Origin: Leptoclinus maculatus
Taxonomy: Eukaryota > Chordata > Actinopteri > Perciformes > Stichaeidae
DNA length: 64,000 bases
Reading direction: 5' to 3'
Assembly: GCA_032191485.1 (NCBI GenBank)
Contig: JAVDOI010000003.1
Location: 2,630,163-2,694,162 of the forward strand
Position numbers and translations under genes: made by a program. Position 1 is the first letter of the stretch, and every line of letters begins with the position of its first letter. Below the pieces are notes generated by a model. That model was not told where the DNA came from. It saw only the letters and a list, made by a program, of their open reading frames with translations, and searched no databases. Below, piece after piece: positions 38,599 through 52,807 of the stretch.

Positions 38599-41140
38599 TA
38601 CAAGGACTAGGTTCCAGAGGGTCTGTCAGCATAGTAAATAATGGAGGACTGTTCAAAACGTCCATCTATGTTTGAATGAATTCTGTTACGGTGGAATAAG
38701 CCAAAAGCTGATTGTAAACTAGGCCGAAGAATATTCTACCTCTGTTTAATTTATGTTGAATTCTACTCCTGTAGGGTGCCATTGTTTTTATTTATTGTCT
38801 AATATATATATATATATATATATATACAAAAGAATCCTCCTCATTGAGTGAGTTTATTGCTAAATAATTCATACGGAGACCATATGCGTCAGCAGGTTTA
38901 TAATACACAATAATCATTGTGTTACACTTTGACTTTTTTTTTGCCCTTGCCTTCCGCTGTGTTCTTCCCTTTAGCGTCACTCACCTGTCATGTTGTAATA
39001 CCTTAACCTGGATAATAGCTCCACATGATCAGCATGGCTAATCTCACAGCTCAGGTGCTGCTAGCAGGACACACGCAGGCACCAAAGTGCTGACTGTGGG
39101 AGCACAGAGAGTGGGTTAATGAACAATCAGCGTGACTGACAGTGGGATTTATTGTCGCGCTACAGTGCTTCGGTAACACACCTAATATACTGTTCATATA
39201 TTACAGAAGCAGCAATGCTTTCCTGCCACACGATGCAGGAAGCTGAGGTGGACTTGCTAGTGAGCAACACTTGCCCTTTTCTCCCCCCCCCTGACTGTCA
39301 ACAATGGAATAACCCCATTGAAACCATCCCATATGACTTGGTTTTGCTCTCACAATGCGGTGACAAACATGAGTTCCTTTGTCACAGTGTCTTGCTCAAG
39401 TTGGACTTCTTAAATAGAAATCTAATCAGCAGTTTCATCAGGATTCCCACTGTGCAAGGAACAAAAAGAGAGGCTGGATGCCAGACAGCTCCTGTGAATT
39501 AAAGTAACCATCCTTCGGTGATTTCATTTACCGGTTGCCAAGGTGACTCATGTAAAGCAGTCGAACACAACAGCGCAGAGGGATAATTTGATCGCTCTTG
39601 ACCTCTGGAGTGTGGGATTGCGGAGAAAAGAATAGGAATTCATTGGCTGCGTATCCTCCAATAAGGCCAGTCACTCTCAGGTAGGCAAGAAGCTCGACAG
39701 CATCTTCCTCTTGTTCACATGCAGTCTATCTGGACGGCTTATGAAGACGAGCACATTACATGTATGATATGTTAACATCCTGTGGTGCGGTTTCCGCCTG
39801 TATGCCAGATCCCATATGCAAAAGCAATTAATTAACGCAGATGCAAGCATTCGGTGACAATTTCAGGCTGGGAATGGATGAACATTAGAGCAGACTAATG
39901 TCTACTAATATGCCCCAAATTCTACATTGGCACCTAGTGGCAGTGATTAAAACAGCACTTCAACAATTCTACATATGGGGATCACTTTACTTGTGTTGGA
40001 AGGTTCGACTCAGCCCGTGATAGCGACTGTACAATGTCTTTCGTGGCTCTGGAGGGAATCTCTGTACTGACCTTCAAAAGAAACACAACAGGACAATTAG
40101 CATGAATTTAGTTTGAACATTTTAATATGTAAATTATCTGCCCTTTCCCTTAAATCTGAAATAAGTCGTTTTTCGGCCACTTGGACAGCAGACGGAAGTT
40201 GAACACAACACTGACATATCACCTTTTATGTTAATATGGCAAACTTGTTAGCAAACAGTTGCTTATTTATACATCATTCGTTCTAAGTCATGTTTTTGTC
40301 CACTTGATGAATGCACGTCCAATCTCTAACTTCTCCTATAATCATTGAAGTAAAAAAGATTGATTTTCCAGATATCAATCTAAGGCAAGATTTAGGCTTT
40401 CTGATGGTAATTATTATGCTTGATATTTGAAGAATATGTATGGTATGGTATGGTATGGTTAAATGGAAAGGTGGAAGTGGTGAGGACTGCGGACGTTCCT
40501 GCAGGGCTGAGATGTGGTTTAAGTGTCTAAACCTGAAACCTTCACATGTGGTGTGGAGCTGAATCTGGTTTTTACAGTAAACGCAAGCATTTTGTGATTT
40601 TGACAAATGTGATTTTGAGCAAGCTAGCAGTGTTTGCTGGACCTCCAACTAAAAGGAGAGCAGCACCGGAATCGCCGCGAGGTGGGAATTAAGGGGTGGG
40701 AGCATCTTATTAAATGCCACACGTAGCAACCAAATGTTTTCATGCTTGTTTGCTGCTGCAGCCGGGATATAAACCAAGTGACCTCATCTGACTCAACTTC
40801 AGCAACAACTTGTTTTCATGTCGTCGTGCGGGTCCACTTGCTGGCAAGCCTGAGACATACATTCTGTCATGGGAGGTTGCAGCGAAGCAAGGTGCTTTAT
40901 TCTGAATTTACCACACAGCTCTGTTTAATCAAGTGATCGCAGGGAAAACAGCCAAGTGGAGACACACATGATTACCTGTGCTGAGCACACAGTACCTTCC
41001 AATCAACACACCCCGACACACTCTTTGACAGTAACTTCGTGAGCGTTAAGGTATCAGTTCCTGATACAATGGAAGGAAGTGCGTCATAGACGCGCTGTAC
41101 CTCGAGACAAAGAAGAATGGAACGCTGCTCGGGCGAAAAA
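38599..41140. other. Intergenic, no gene seen
   Basis: Contains a 26-bp AT repeat (38801-38826). The reading frame at about 39220-39500 has no recognisable domain and no supporting splice sites. Confidence 0.4.
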
Positions 41141-41143
41141 CAG

Positions 41144-41145
<2 letters not shown>

Positions 41146-41213
<68 letters not shown>
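41146..41213. repeat. (GA)n microsatellite, about 68 bp
   Basis: Uninterrupted GA units between fosl2 and babam2. Confidence 0.97.
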
Positions 41214-41216
<3 letters not shown>

Positions 41217-42561
41217 GGAAATGTTGGAAGTGTGTGGTGGAAGAAGTGAACAAATAACAAGGTCTGAGAGAGAAGAAAAGAGAGCGAGTGGTCGGGGGAC
41301 TTCTGAGCGGTCAACACAGCCACCTGCAGCTCGCAAACAAACGGGACCATGTCGTTCCTTCCACCTTTACTGGACTGCTTATTTTCAGTGGAACTAAACA
41401 GAAGTCCCCCCCCCCACACACACACACACGCACACAAATCAAGGAAAGAAAAATGTTGGCTGCCTGACAAAAAAACATATGTGCGTAATATTTTGTTTTT
41501 TTGCTCCATCTGCGTGCGTGTTGTTTTTCTTCGTGGTTGGCACAAAACAGTCAAATCAAGTGGCGTTTTTCTGAGAGGCGCGTCTCAGTGCAACCCAGCG
41601 TGCACACAATGGGCAGGTTTATCTCACTCCGTCAACAAGGTTGTCAGCGTAATTTATGAGTATGCTGGTCTGAGAGCAGGCTGAGGGGCTGAGCAGCTTG
41701 GAATGTTAATGCGTTTCGGTTGAGGAACCGAGATGTCCGGCTGCTGTTTGACCTCTGGCTGGCGACTTGGACCGAACCGATCTGAAGTTTAAAGAAGAAG
41801 CCACCTGTAAAATCTCAAAGACTTAATGTGTGAGGTCACCCTTTCACTTCCCAGAAATCACCTGTTAAACTAAAAGCGTGGGCGGTACGTTTGAGTTGCA
41901 AGCCTTTTCTTGCTGTTTCTTCTGGAAGTCTGGAAACACTAACGCATCATTTCACGTGCACCAAAAGAGTGTGAAAGTGTTTTTGGAAGAACAAGCCCGA
42001 GAGCTTTTCTGCAGTGGAGGTTGAATCCTGCTATCTATTAATGTAATCTATCACCTTTATGGAAGAAAACAAACACAAAACTACGTGGCTGCAAGATAGA
42101 GTTGTATCCATATAGCTAGAGTCTCTTCATCAAGCTGTGCTGATGGGAAAACTTGACTTCAAGTTGTGTTAGAGCTCAGGGAGGATTAGCGCTGTTGGCT
42201 TGTCTTCACGTGCAATCTTGCATTTCTTGTTTGTGTTAACATACAGAATTCTTTGTGTTCGGCTTTAAGCGTGCCAATATCTCGCTCAGTCCCCTCCCAT
42301 GCCGCTCTGAGGGCTTATCTCCACTGTGGAATAATACACAGTTTTAGCTCGCTTTATCTGGGTCCTCGGTGGAAGAGCTATTGTGGAATCAGATGGGAGG
42401 ATATCAGCGTTGTACTGATGAGCTTTCAGATTGGCCCCACGCTGCCTCGGAGATATCGGACTGTCATATGTCTGACTCGGATACCCTATACAATACGAGG
42501 TAAGATAATAAAAAAGGTCTTCCATCAAGCAGATCCATTCTTGCACCTTACATATATACAG

Positions 42562-42604
<43 letters not shown>

Positions 42605-42880
42605 TATTATGGCTTAATGGACACTACCTTTGTACATAATGGCAAACAAAACAAGGACATCTCTACAACACTACTGAACACAAAGAAGATGAAAAGGTGG
42701 GTAGTGAATATTCTTTGTGCTCCTTGGTAATTTATCTCATTTTAACCGTGGTGAAATTACAGGCTGTGGTCTGTAATCGACATGGACATCCGTGACTGAA
42801 GAGAAGTCCAGTACCGACCTGTAGCTGACATCACAGCAGAACATTTGATAATGGTACCCGGTGATGGCACTAGTTGAAAA
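41214..42880. other. Intergenic, no gene seen
   Basis: Includes a short CA run near 41413 and an imperfect TA microsatellite at about 42550-42604. No coding sequence is recognised. Confidence 0.4.
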
Positions 42881-42885
42881 GTTAA

Positions 42886-43245
42886 AGGGAACATATCATT
42901 TAAAAACTCATTTTGTTCCGTGCTTGAGCACACAGACTGTGAAATAAGACTACCAGGTCATCTCTTTGTGTGTATCCGAGTATCTCCACTCACAACTTGA
43001 GAGCTACCTTTGCAAAGGTGTGACATATTTTTGTGGTGTGTCAATCAGAGCAGACTGGATTTTTTCGGGAGGTGTGGTCTTAAAGAGACGGGTGATAAAC
43101 TGGAGTGTTTCAGACAGAGGATGAATACCGGTATATTTAGACGGGCAGTATGAGAAAAACTATGTCTTTTGAAGATGAAACCCAAAATAAGCGTGAATAT
43201 GTACAGTATAAGTGTGAACCAGAAAATGAACATGATATGTCTCCT
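42886..43245. mobile_element. TTAA-flanked MITE (piggyBac-like)
   Basis: A 360-bp element bounded by TTAA on both sides (42882-42885 and 43246-43249). The left end AGGGAACATATCATTT and the inverted right end AGGAGACATATCATGT are terminal inverted repeats. The body ('cagacagaggatgaatac', 'gacgggcagtatgagaaaaa') resembles a high-copy teleost repeat. No transposase. Size and TTAA flanks indicate a non-autonomous piggyBac-type element. Confidence 0.7.
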
Positions 43246-43249
43246 TTAA

Positions 43250-43400
43250 GGGATCAGCGGAGTTAATACAATCCATCCTCTGGGGACCCTGGATGACTGT
43301 ACAAACATTTGTGGCAATCCATCCACAAGTTCCAGTCCGACCGTCAAACTGACCGTGCCATCCCCATAGCTGCTAGTGGGGCTACAAAAGCAATGGATCA
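43250..43400. repeat. Interspersed repeat fragment next to the MITE
   Basis: 'gtggcaatccatccacaagt' followed by 'gtgccatccccatagctgct' matches a dispersed teleost repeat that I recognise but cannot classify. Confidence 0.45.
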
Positions 43401-44550
43401 ACCCACATTCATGACATCTTAAGTTATTGCACAAGAGGTTGCCCCAGGACTTTTCCCAGGTAGACTGACATTTCAAAAGCTGCTCAATACATAATTCAAA
43501 GCAGATCTGATTGAGGGATTGCCTCCACATGGTTCACAGAATGGCGAGGGCCGAGCCCGTGGCTCGCGGCTAACGGTGCTAACGGCTCAAACAACGGCAA
43601 CCGAACACAGAAAGAGAGCGACCTCATTCTCATAGACATTAGTCCTCTATATATTTACACAGCAAATACTTGTTTGCTGCTACATCAATGCTCTGAATCA
43701 AATTTAGCTAAATGTATGAGAGAAATCTATTTGTGTAACCATCTTCGGTAACAAGGTGGAATCGTCGTTTTCAAAGTCTCTGAGAATCAGGATCTCGGCT
43801 AATAGTCAACGTTTCACATCATCAAAGCTGAAAAGAAAAATAATCCTCAGGGCATCTAAAAATAACCAAGTCTCTGTGGACAGAAAATAATTCCAATGTT
43901 ATAATATTTTACAACTGGAAAAAAGTAAAAAAAAACATTGGACACTTTTAAAATAAATGTAACGTAGATCCCTCTTTGATGAAAATGAAAGATAACAATT
44001 GTGTAACGTGACTTTTGAACCTATACCTAATTTCAAAGAGAAACATGGCCACAGAGTCTGTGACATCACCAATGGGTTTTCGAAGAGACATTTTAAAACG
44101 TTTGGAGCAAAAAAAACAACAAAAAAGACAAGTTTGGGTGGCAGGTAGGAGCCTGGGTTGAGCTGAGGATGGACGAGTAAACAGCAATCACTGCTCACGG
44201 ACTCTGATACGTGAAGACACCTGTTAATCAAGGAAGACACATACAGTACCTCTCTTTAAGCCTTATTACCCTTTAATGAAAATGATACAGAGAAACACGG
44301 CAATAAATGAAGGTATCGGTTGAGACTCTGACGAGGTGTGGTTGAACAGTCATTGATTAAACAGAGATGTGAGTTGGGGGGGAGGAATAGTGGGCGTGAG
44401 GGGGGGGCGGTTGATCTTCTTCCTGGGGTCGACTCCTCTGGTGCGTACATTCCTTCCGGCTCGATGGAGGCCTAATGTGAGTGTGGAAAAGTGGAAGATT
44501 TAATTAGGCTGCCAAGGGGGGTTTGTGTCACTTGGCATGAGCCATCTCCC

Positions 44551-44582
<32 letters not shown>

Positions 44583-47420
44583 ACCAACATTAGCCCCCCC
44601 CACACACACACACACTCTCACTCACCCTTTGCTCTTATCTCGTTTGCTGCAACAACCCCGGCGTTTGCGCCTCTGTTTGTATTTTTACCCACAGTCCTGC
44701 GGGACATGACCCGCTGGTCCAAAGGAGCAGATAGAGGTCAACAGTTTACAGCTGCACAGAGGTTGTGAAGCTGGCGAGACCTGACGGTGGTGGAGCTGCC
44801 ACTGAGCACTGACGTGCGGTTACACTGAAGCAGTGTGGCTGCTGCACGGAGAGAGGGGAGAGGAGACACACCGACCTCCATTTTCATCTCGCTGATTGTG
44901 TGACATTAAAACGCGAGGCTCACATGTAGGCTTTTGAAAAACGGTTTATGTGGAATTACAGTGGTAAACAGATGCGCACACATCAGTGTGGAAAGGATAT
45001 GAGCGAATACTGTAATAATAAGAGGCCAGAATGTTGTACCTGCTATTCTATCACTTATTTCAAGCCCATTTGTGTGTAGCTTCAATTTTGTTTTGGTAAG
45101 GTTTCGCAACTCCCCAAGTTGGACATTTGGCTTTATTCTCTTTATTGTGGCCCTCTCATCCACATACCAGTGTGCACTGGGTACACCAGAGCATGTGAGC
45201 AAGCGGAAGAATTTAGGATGAAGAAAACAAACAGTTGAAGCGTCTCCACCGCTCCATCCCGCTCCTATTATCGATCACACTATGAATAGTTCCAACAAAG
45301 TCTCACGGCAGTTCGTGAAACAGTCATGAAATGCAATCTTATGGTCGCGTGTACTGCGGGTGGGTGTGTCCTTCGTTCATCTAATCTACTTCACACTTGG
45401 CAGGTGTATTGCTGGGGACCAATGAATGTGCAGCGTAGAAGTTGGTGCACGACCCATATAATCAAATTTTGAAAAAAAGCATTCTATGCAGAAGTGGAGG
45501 CGGGGCTTCAGGGCTCTGCCGACTGAGTCCAGCATGTCGTCCGCAGCGGGCCTGTGAGTTCACTGTTGCTGCTGGATGTACTAACGTTACAACCAACCTC
45601 GTCCTCACTTCCCTGGGGTCAAAGAGTGATGGGCGATTCTCGAGGACGCAGCAAGCAGCACTTCTCGGGGCCGAGCAATCCGCCCGCTCCAAACAGGCAC
45701 TGCATTAGTACTGTAGAGCGAACAGCAAATTAGGATTGGAATGGAGTATTCAATCGAACACAAGTCGCAGCTCGCATATTGTAGCTCATGCCAATGAGGT
45801 AAAGATCTGAATGGAGAATTTGTTGCATTTCGCTGCTTCAAATTCAAAAACATGAGATGTAGTATTTAAATTTGACTGCAGACACTATTGGCTGCAGTGT
45901 GAATCCTTAATACTGTGGTTTGATTAATTTCAGCATCAAGTGTCTCTTTGTTAAAATGTTATTGGAAGATGCTTAGGAGGACAGAAAACTTTAATTTCAC
46001 GCAGACAATGTGCAGAAATAACATTCGACGTGACAACACACTAAACTGACGCCCGAGCCGTTCTTCATCATGTGGCTGCATCACATCTGCTCAGGCTCAA
46101 AAGAAAAGTTTCCCTCAACTCGTCAACTTCCAATGCATGGATATTTATTTTTCAGAAGGGGGGGGGGGTGTTGGCGGGTAGAGGGTTGAAGGAGTCTTGT
46201 CACATTACATGTACCTGTCTGTGCGCGTCTTCACTCGCAGCTGTCATCTCACCTGACAGGTCTATCAGTGTCCACGGCTGATCAGAACGCGTCCCTCAGC
46301 CTGACAGGCTGAACCAACAGCGCGGCAATCCAGACTGACAGCTCCTCAGGTAGCTGGTGGAGGGGGGTTGGGGGGGGGTGGAAGAATCTGTGGGGGGGGG
46401 GGGGGAGAGGCAAGACAACTGAGGAGTAAAAGAACACACGTAACCACGACAAGGGGAGTAAATTAAAGTGCCGCTATGCTGATTTTCCTGAAAACCATCT
46501 GATAATGAAGTGCTCCTGAGATGACGCTTTGTAACTCAGCGATTGTTGCCAGACATTACCTTTAAAACCGCCATAAAAGCCCAGAATCCTCTTTATCGTG
46601 GAAAGAAACACAGGGTGCCAGTTTGACTATTTTTAAGCAAATTGAGTCTCATCGTTTTACGACAAACACATTGAACCGAGGCCAAACCGCTCCGTTAACG
46701 CGGAGAGTTGTATGTGTTCCAGCAAAAAGAAAAAAAAACACCTGCGGGATGTGCTTTGGTTTAACCCATGAAAGGTTTAAATCGAGTGTCTGTGATCACA
46801 CCTGGGGGGGAAACGAGGAGGGGACAAAAAAAAAAAAAATCTGTCTTTATCTTGTCAAAAGCCATCGAAAACAAGCCCATCCGGAACGCCTCGACGACAC
46901 GAGGGCGAGACAAAACGGGAGAAACCTACGAGCTCCAGAGCGAGGACTCATTTGATCGGCTTAGCCACGCTCTCCTGGCTTCTCATGTACGAGGAGTAAT
47001 TAGCAATTAACAATCGGGGTTTAACGAGATCCAGTTATTATCTGTAAGCAAGAGGGGGGGGGGGGGGGGGGACTTTTGAGTTGGGACTGCATTAGAATTC
47101 CCATGCTACTCGAGTTTGATATGAAAAAATAAATATATAAATTAAAAAAAAAGAAGAGCGAGGGACCCAAGCAGTAATTCTCTCATTTTCACGACATCTC
47201 TGGGCCATTTTTTTCCCTTCTTCTTAAATTCCCAGATCAAACAGGCTGCAACAAAAGACCCCAAATCCCCCCCCCCCCCTCTGCTCTCCTCCTCCTCCTG
47301 CTCTCTCTTTCCAAAATTAGTTAAGCCTCTCAGCTCCATCATCCTCAACATGGCTCGCATCAACAAACCCTACGCTGCATCGCAAATGCTGCATAGCCTC
47401 AGAAATCAATCCATCTCTCT

Positions 47421-47436
47421 CACACACACACACACA

Positions 47437-47497
<61 letters not shown>
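47421..47497. repeat. (CA)n microsatellite, about 77 bp
   Basis: CA units with one CT interruption near 47437. Confidence 0.95.
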
Positions 47498-47500
<3 letters not shown>

Positions 47501-49646
47501 CCTCATGCAACCCCCTCCCTCCAAACACGCAAAAGATGAGGGGGGGGGGGACACAAAACTTCTCATATGTCACTCTGAATTTGTACTTAAAGGCTAAAAC
47601 ACAAAGTACCCCCACAGTCACTGAAGTTTGTGATTTCGCCCCCTCCCTCCTCTTTCACTTGGCTAACTGTTTGTCTTTTGTCTTTTCCGGGGGAATATGT
47701 TCAGTCAGAAGGCTGCTGAAAACAAACAAAAATAAAAATCATGCGAGGATGACAGATGGGGGGATTCGGACGCGGTGACAGGAGAAGTAAACAATCTGGA
47801 ATAAGGCCGCTGTCCGCCTTCATCGCACTCTGACACATTCCGGCCTTTTGGTTGCTACTTCTGATTACCTCATCCTCTGCCCCGGCTGTTTACCATCTCC
47901 ACTCACAAGGTGGTGATTCAGGATTTTCAATTTCAACTTTCCCTCCCTCTCTGTTATCGTCTTTCCAAGCGCGCTTCAGCACTCCCGCCCTTTAACGTGC
48001 ACCTTCCCTTTACTCTTCAGAAGTTTACGGCGACTGCTCGCTCCGACTTCTGAGGTGAAGCGGGGCCGCTCGATGCCAAGAGCTGACTCTCGGGGGGGGG
48101 GGAAGGGGGGTTGTTGCCCAGGAAGAGGTGCTCGTTGCTGAGCTCTTAAGTGATCCTGTTTCACACACTTGTCAGTTCCTCCGGGGCTGGCAGGTCCTCC
48201 GCTCTGCTTTTCAGGCTGTCACCGGAGTGGTTAACGTTAATCTAATGCTAATATTCGTGTTCGCCCGTTCCCTTGAGCTGAGGACACCTGCCTCTTGAAC
48301 ACACAGGCCTCTGGTAGCATCAAGGCTGTTAGCGTCCATAGGTCACTCTTTACTTCGTTAGCCTCGAGCTACACAGTAAAAACAAAGCCGAAACGCCACT
48401 CACTCGCCCCGCTCATCCTCCGAGGGGAAATGACCATTGCATCTTCAACCAATTCTGAAATCGAGTCCCGGTCCAGCAAAGCGTGAACTCATCCGGACCA
48501 CAAAAAAAAAAACGCCCCCCCCATCAATTTAATCATCTCCCGTCCACAGATTTCCAAGCTAATTATTCCAGCCTTTAATTATTCCACCCGACTGCCGTTG
48601 AGATCCCTTAAAGACGGCCGGATTAGTGGATTTTGGAGTATTAGCTCGGAGGGTTGGCAGACCTCTGCACTGTGATTCAGGGGAGCTGAGAAGCGCATCT
48701 TCAAAAGGTACCTTGAGCAGCACCTCCACAGGATCATTACACGGTATAAATCCACGTTAAGTTGCTTAAAAGCGTGTAAAGGTGAGCCGTGTTTAGGCGC
48801 AGACACCTTTGAGGGAGGAGGCTAACCGAGTGTGACTCGTACGTCGCGACGGTGACACAGTTTAAAGCCACTTTGGGGAGGAATTGTTTACAAGTTACTT
48901 AAAGGGCTTATGTCAACTTGGGTCAACATCAAGGCCTGAGGGGAAACTTCCGTGAATTTTTTTTCTTCCTCCAGATTAAATTGGCACACTTTACACACTG
49001 CAATGTCACGGTCTGTGTTCAAAGAATTGATTTAAGCTACCACCTTTTAAAATCAAATGAGTCAATCACCCTTTGTAAACTAACTAATTGTCGATTCAGA
49101 TTTTGCAGGCTGAGATTCACACAGAAGGCCTAACCCCACACTGAAAGGTCACCGCTATTGAAAATCCATCGCTGTGTTTTGAGTGCAAAGTCGTGATGTC
49201 TCTGGTCGACTGTCAAGTTAAAACTGCTCCCTGCTCATGCTCGTTAAAGATGCTACCCCTCCTCACACACTACAAATGCTCAACCCCCCCCCCCCCAGAA
49301 CTCAAACTGGAGAGCAGCCCGTCCCTCGGCTGACAGACAACTGAGACGTTTTGAAAGCAGGTCGGGAAAGGTTAGAGCAAGGAACATGGAGCGGGGCGGT
49401 GAAAAAGACAAAAAGAATCTTGCTTTTTAAAAAAATATTTTATTAGGAGCCTTGATGCTATTAAAATGCCCCAGATACATTCACCCTATAGTTCTCAATT
49501 AGACCTGACAGTTGCTGCATTACCAACAATAAATATAGCAAAGGGCTGCGCCTCAGGCCGGGAAGGACCCCTAACTATGACCCTCATATTTAATGATGAA
49601 AACAAGCAAGCGCATGCATGTGCACATCCATGCATGGGCTTGTGTA

Positions 49647-49649
<3 letters not shown>

Positions 49650-49741
<92 letters not shown>
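49650..49741. repeat. (AC)n microsatellite, about 92 bp
   Basis: Uninterrupted AC units. Confidence 0.97.
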
Positions 49742-49744
<3 letters not shown>

Positions 49745-50282
49745 TGTGGCTCCTTATTACACAAGCGCATTAGGGGCCTGTGAAAAGAACAGCATCTCCA
49801 GGGTTTATAAATGCATTGCAGATATGACACAAGAAAGTACACCGTTACACACTTGAAGGGCAGAGAGGGCGGCACAAAAATATGAAGATCATGTGTTCTG
49901 CTAAAAATGTTTTCCCTTTAAAAAAAAAACAGTGCTATTGCTTTTAATCAAAAATATATTTCCTGTTTTTGGGATGTCCCCAAAAGGATGAAGCCTAATA
50001 CATTTGGTGATCCACTGCCTTTTCTTCCAGCAACACCAGCAAGTAAAATTGTATTTGTAATATAAATATTTTAACATCTATAAAATTGATTGCCAAAAAA
50101 CTTTTATGGTTTCCAGACAAAGAATCCTGATGGTTTTTGTGATGCCCTGACTTCTACTATTCGATGAGTAACCATTTGGAAATTTGGAGCAGACATGGAC
50201 GCTCCCTACAAGGGGAATAATTGCCGATTCCAAAAGCGATCCGGTGCCATCGACTGTCCAGTACTTTGGTTTATCAAAACAA

Positions 50283-50400
50283 AACATAAGCCCAGTGTTG
50301 CCGACTCCTTTCCCAATGAAAGAAGGGCAGCAGTGGCTCTAAAAGTCGCTAAATCTAGCCAGAAAGTTGGCAACACAGACAGCTGGTCCCTTCAGGGCCT
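50283..50400. repeat. Interspersed repeat, inverted partner of about 58540-58670
   Basis: 'gcccagtgttgccgactcct' and 'ctaaatctagccagaaagtt' match the reverse complement of 58540-58670. Unclassified; similar 'gttgcc...cgctaaatct' phrasing also occurs inside the hAT element near 38170. Confidence 0.5.
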
Positions 50401-52488
50401 CCCCCCTAAAGCCACTCCCCCAAAATTATCATTTTGAACGTAAACAATGAACATGGCAGTTGCTAAGCTAGCAGCTTATTGAAGACTCCGGTGACAATCA
50501 GGGAGGTAGATAGACAGGCTTTTAACAGTCCTGCTACGGCCACAGATAACAGATTTTTAATTTTTTTTGTCAGAGCATTTGATTAATTGATTGCTGTCGG
50601 GATGTAGAGAGAATTTCAACAAAAACAACAAAAAAGGTTTGTTACCACTCCTGTAAAATTCGCCTAAAACGCCTATCCAAGGCATACCCAAAGTAAACTG
50701 AAAGCTGTTCTTGAACCATTTGAAGTACATGATGTAAGTGTACGTGTCACTGTAAGTGCTACTGGCATTGAGTAATAGAAGTTTGAACACACTGAAGGAG
50801 AAGGTTTTTATTTCCGCCTGAATATTTCTTTGCAAACAGATGCCTGCAGATGACTATAACTGATTTATTAGCTGGAAAACGCAATGGGACCACAGCATGA
50901 AGCCTTACCTAGTCCAGGTTCAAATTTGATAACAATACCACAAAAATTGAATATTTTACACGTTTTACTAAGGGTATGTCTAGGCGCTTCCCAAAAAAGG
51001 ACATTTGGGGACTCATAGTAAACATACCTAGGCTGTGTGTAAATGTGTATTCATAATTCAAACTAAAGCTTATTTATGTCTAAATACAGTAATCTATAAG
51101 TTATTTCACTATTATTTACTTTTCTAAATTCTTCAAAGATATCAAACACCACACTTTGCAATTAGTGCACGGACACAGCGACCTGACTCGCGGTGTCACA
51201 AGTGATTTCCACATTCTGCCTCTAAATACACCCCCTGAATCTGCATATCATTGTTTTCGTAATTTCATTGGCTATACGAAGCGTCAGTCATCAGAATGAT
51301 CAGTTGCAATTGGCTCGAGCTTTACACGAAAGAAGAGGGGCAGGCACTTTCCTTCAACGCGGACTCTCGTTGGCTATTCTAGGCTGTAGATAGGACATGG
51401 AAGCTCCTAATAGGTCAAATGAGGTGTCAAACGAAAGGTCAGAGTGCAGCCGCCATTCTAAGATCCAGAGAACGCCTCTGTTTACATGCGAACGGGAGTT
51501 ACGTCGAAAAATACATAGATAGTTAGGCATATCTGCCGGCTAATTTGAAATGATGCAACAGCAGTCCGTGGGTATTTATGGACTTAATGTGTTTTGGACT
51601 AAATATTTTACTGGATTGGATCGTCTGGGCCTTTGCCAATGTAACAAGACCGTTTTTGTTGGAATATAATCGAGGGGTGGACTTCTATAAAGACTCAAAG
51701 GTGAGGTGCCTCGATTTTGCAACTGCTTGTTTGTGGGTTGGTGGTTTGACAGAGGCATTGATTGAACCTGCTGTTGTGATTGTATCTTGAAATAGTTTGC
51801 ATGAATCGAATCTCAAGAATCTTACCTTTCCAAAAATATGTCGCTTCAGTGCCTACCTATAAATAGCCGTTGTGTACATGACACAGACGGGCGGGCCGTC
51901 GGAGTGGTAACAGGTTAAATACGTCACCTACCATAGCTCTAACATGGCAATCCTTCCAATCTTTACCATCCGTCCCATATGATGTGAACTCTGCTATTGG
52001 CTGAATATACGTTGTGAATGGAAAACAGATTAGCAAGATATAAATATCTCGATAATAAATTCCAATATAATAAACAAACAGTACAAAACAATCACGCACG
52101 CCGCCAGGGGAAACAGACTTCTTTACTGGATAGAAATTTTGAGTAAACATTTAGTAATTTACAGTACTGTCCGTCAAGCTGTCAGTAAAAGACTTCACGG
52201 GGCTTTGAACGGTCAAATGGAACATACAGACAATAAGGAGCATTTCAACATCGACAGTGGAGCCAAACTTGACAATCGTGATGGACAAAACAAACAAACG
52301 GTAAACAACGGTATTTTGCGTCGTCGTCCCGACAGCTCTTTGTGATTAACATGTAGTCAAGACATATCACATATCATCAAATATCTTTCACAGCGAGGCA
52401 GCATCTTCCTGTTTCTCTTCAAAATAAAGGTCCTTTACATCATTTCAGCCTGATCCCATAAAATTGTGTGACATGTTTATGCGTCTGC

Positions 52489-52807
52489 TTTATTGTTATA
52501 ATATTTTTGTTGTTGTAGCATGATGCAGTGTCTGGACATCTTCTAGACTCTTCTTCACCAAAGTGGCTCCTCACTAAAACTCAAATATAAAGGGAAGCAC
52601 TGAGAGGCAACCATTTCAAAGTGAAACGATGTGGAATTCACAGAGCCTGTGTGCAAAGCATTCTCACCGTGCTACCCACAGTACAGCACATTTCCACGAA
52701 TGTAAGTCTGTGCATACTCTTATACAGGTACACAACACAAACACACACACACACACACACACACTCCCTCAGGCAGCTCTCCAGGCATGCCATTAAGCTA
52801 GAGGGTA
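52489..52807 (-). other. babam2: babam2 3' UTR with candidate poly(A) signal
   Basis: Minus-strand AATAAA (plus-strand TTTATT, 52489-52494) lies about 315 nt after the stop codon. A short CA repeat (about 52739-52763) lies within it. Confidence 0.5.

Larger units (their letters stand above)
43400..52140. other. Intergenic region between babam2 and fosl2, no gene seen
   Basis: No exon is recognised on either strand. It contains C or G runs (44548-44567, 46159-46169, 47054-47071) and the CA microsatellites listed separately. The block at about 46900-49100 is relatively free of dispersed repeats and has homeobox-like AT motifs ('gtaattagcaattaac'), so it may hold regulatory sequence. About 51140-51560 looks like a fragment of a dispersed repeat. 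Confidence 0.4.

Noticed and set aside
39152..39502. 116-codon frame between fosl2 and babam2
   Set aside because: No domain, no splice context and no resemblance to a known family.
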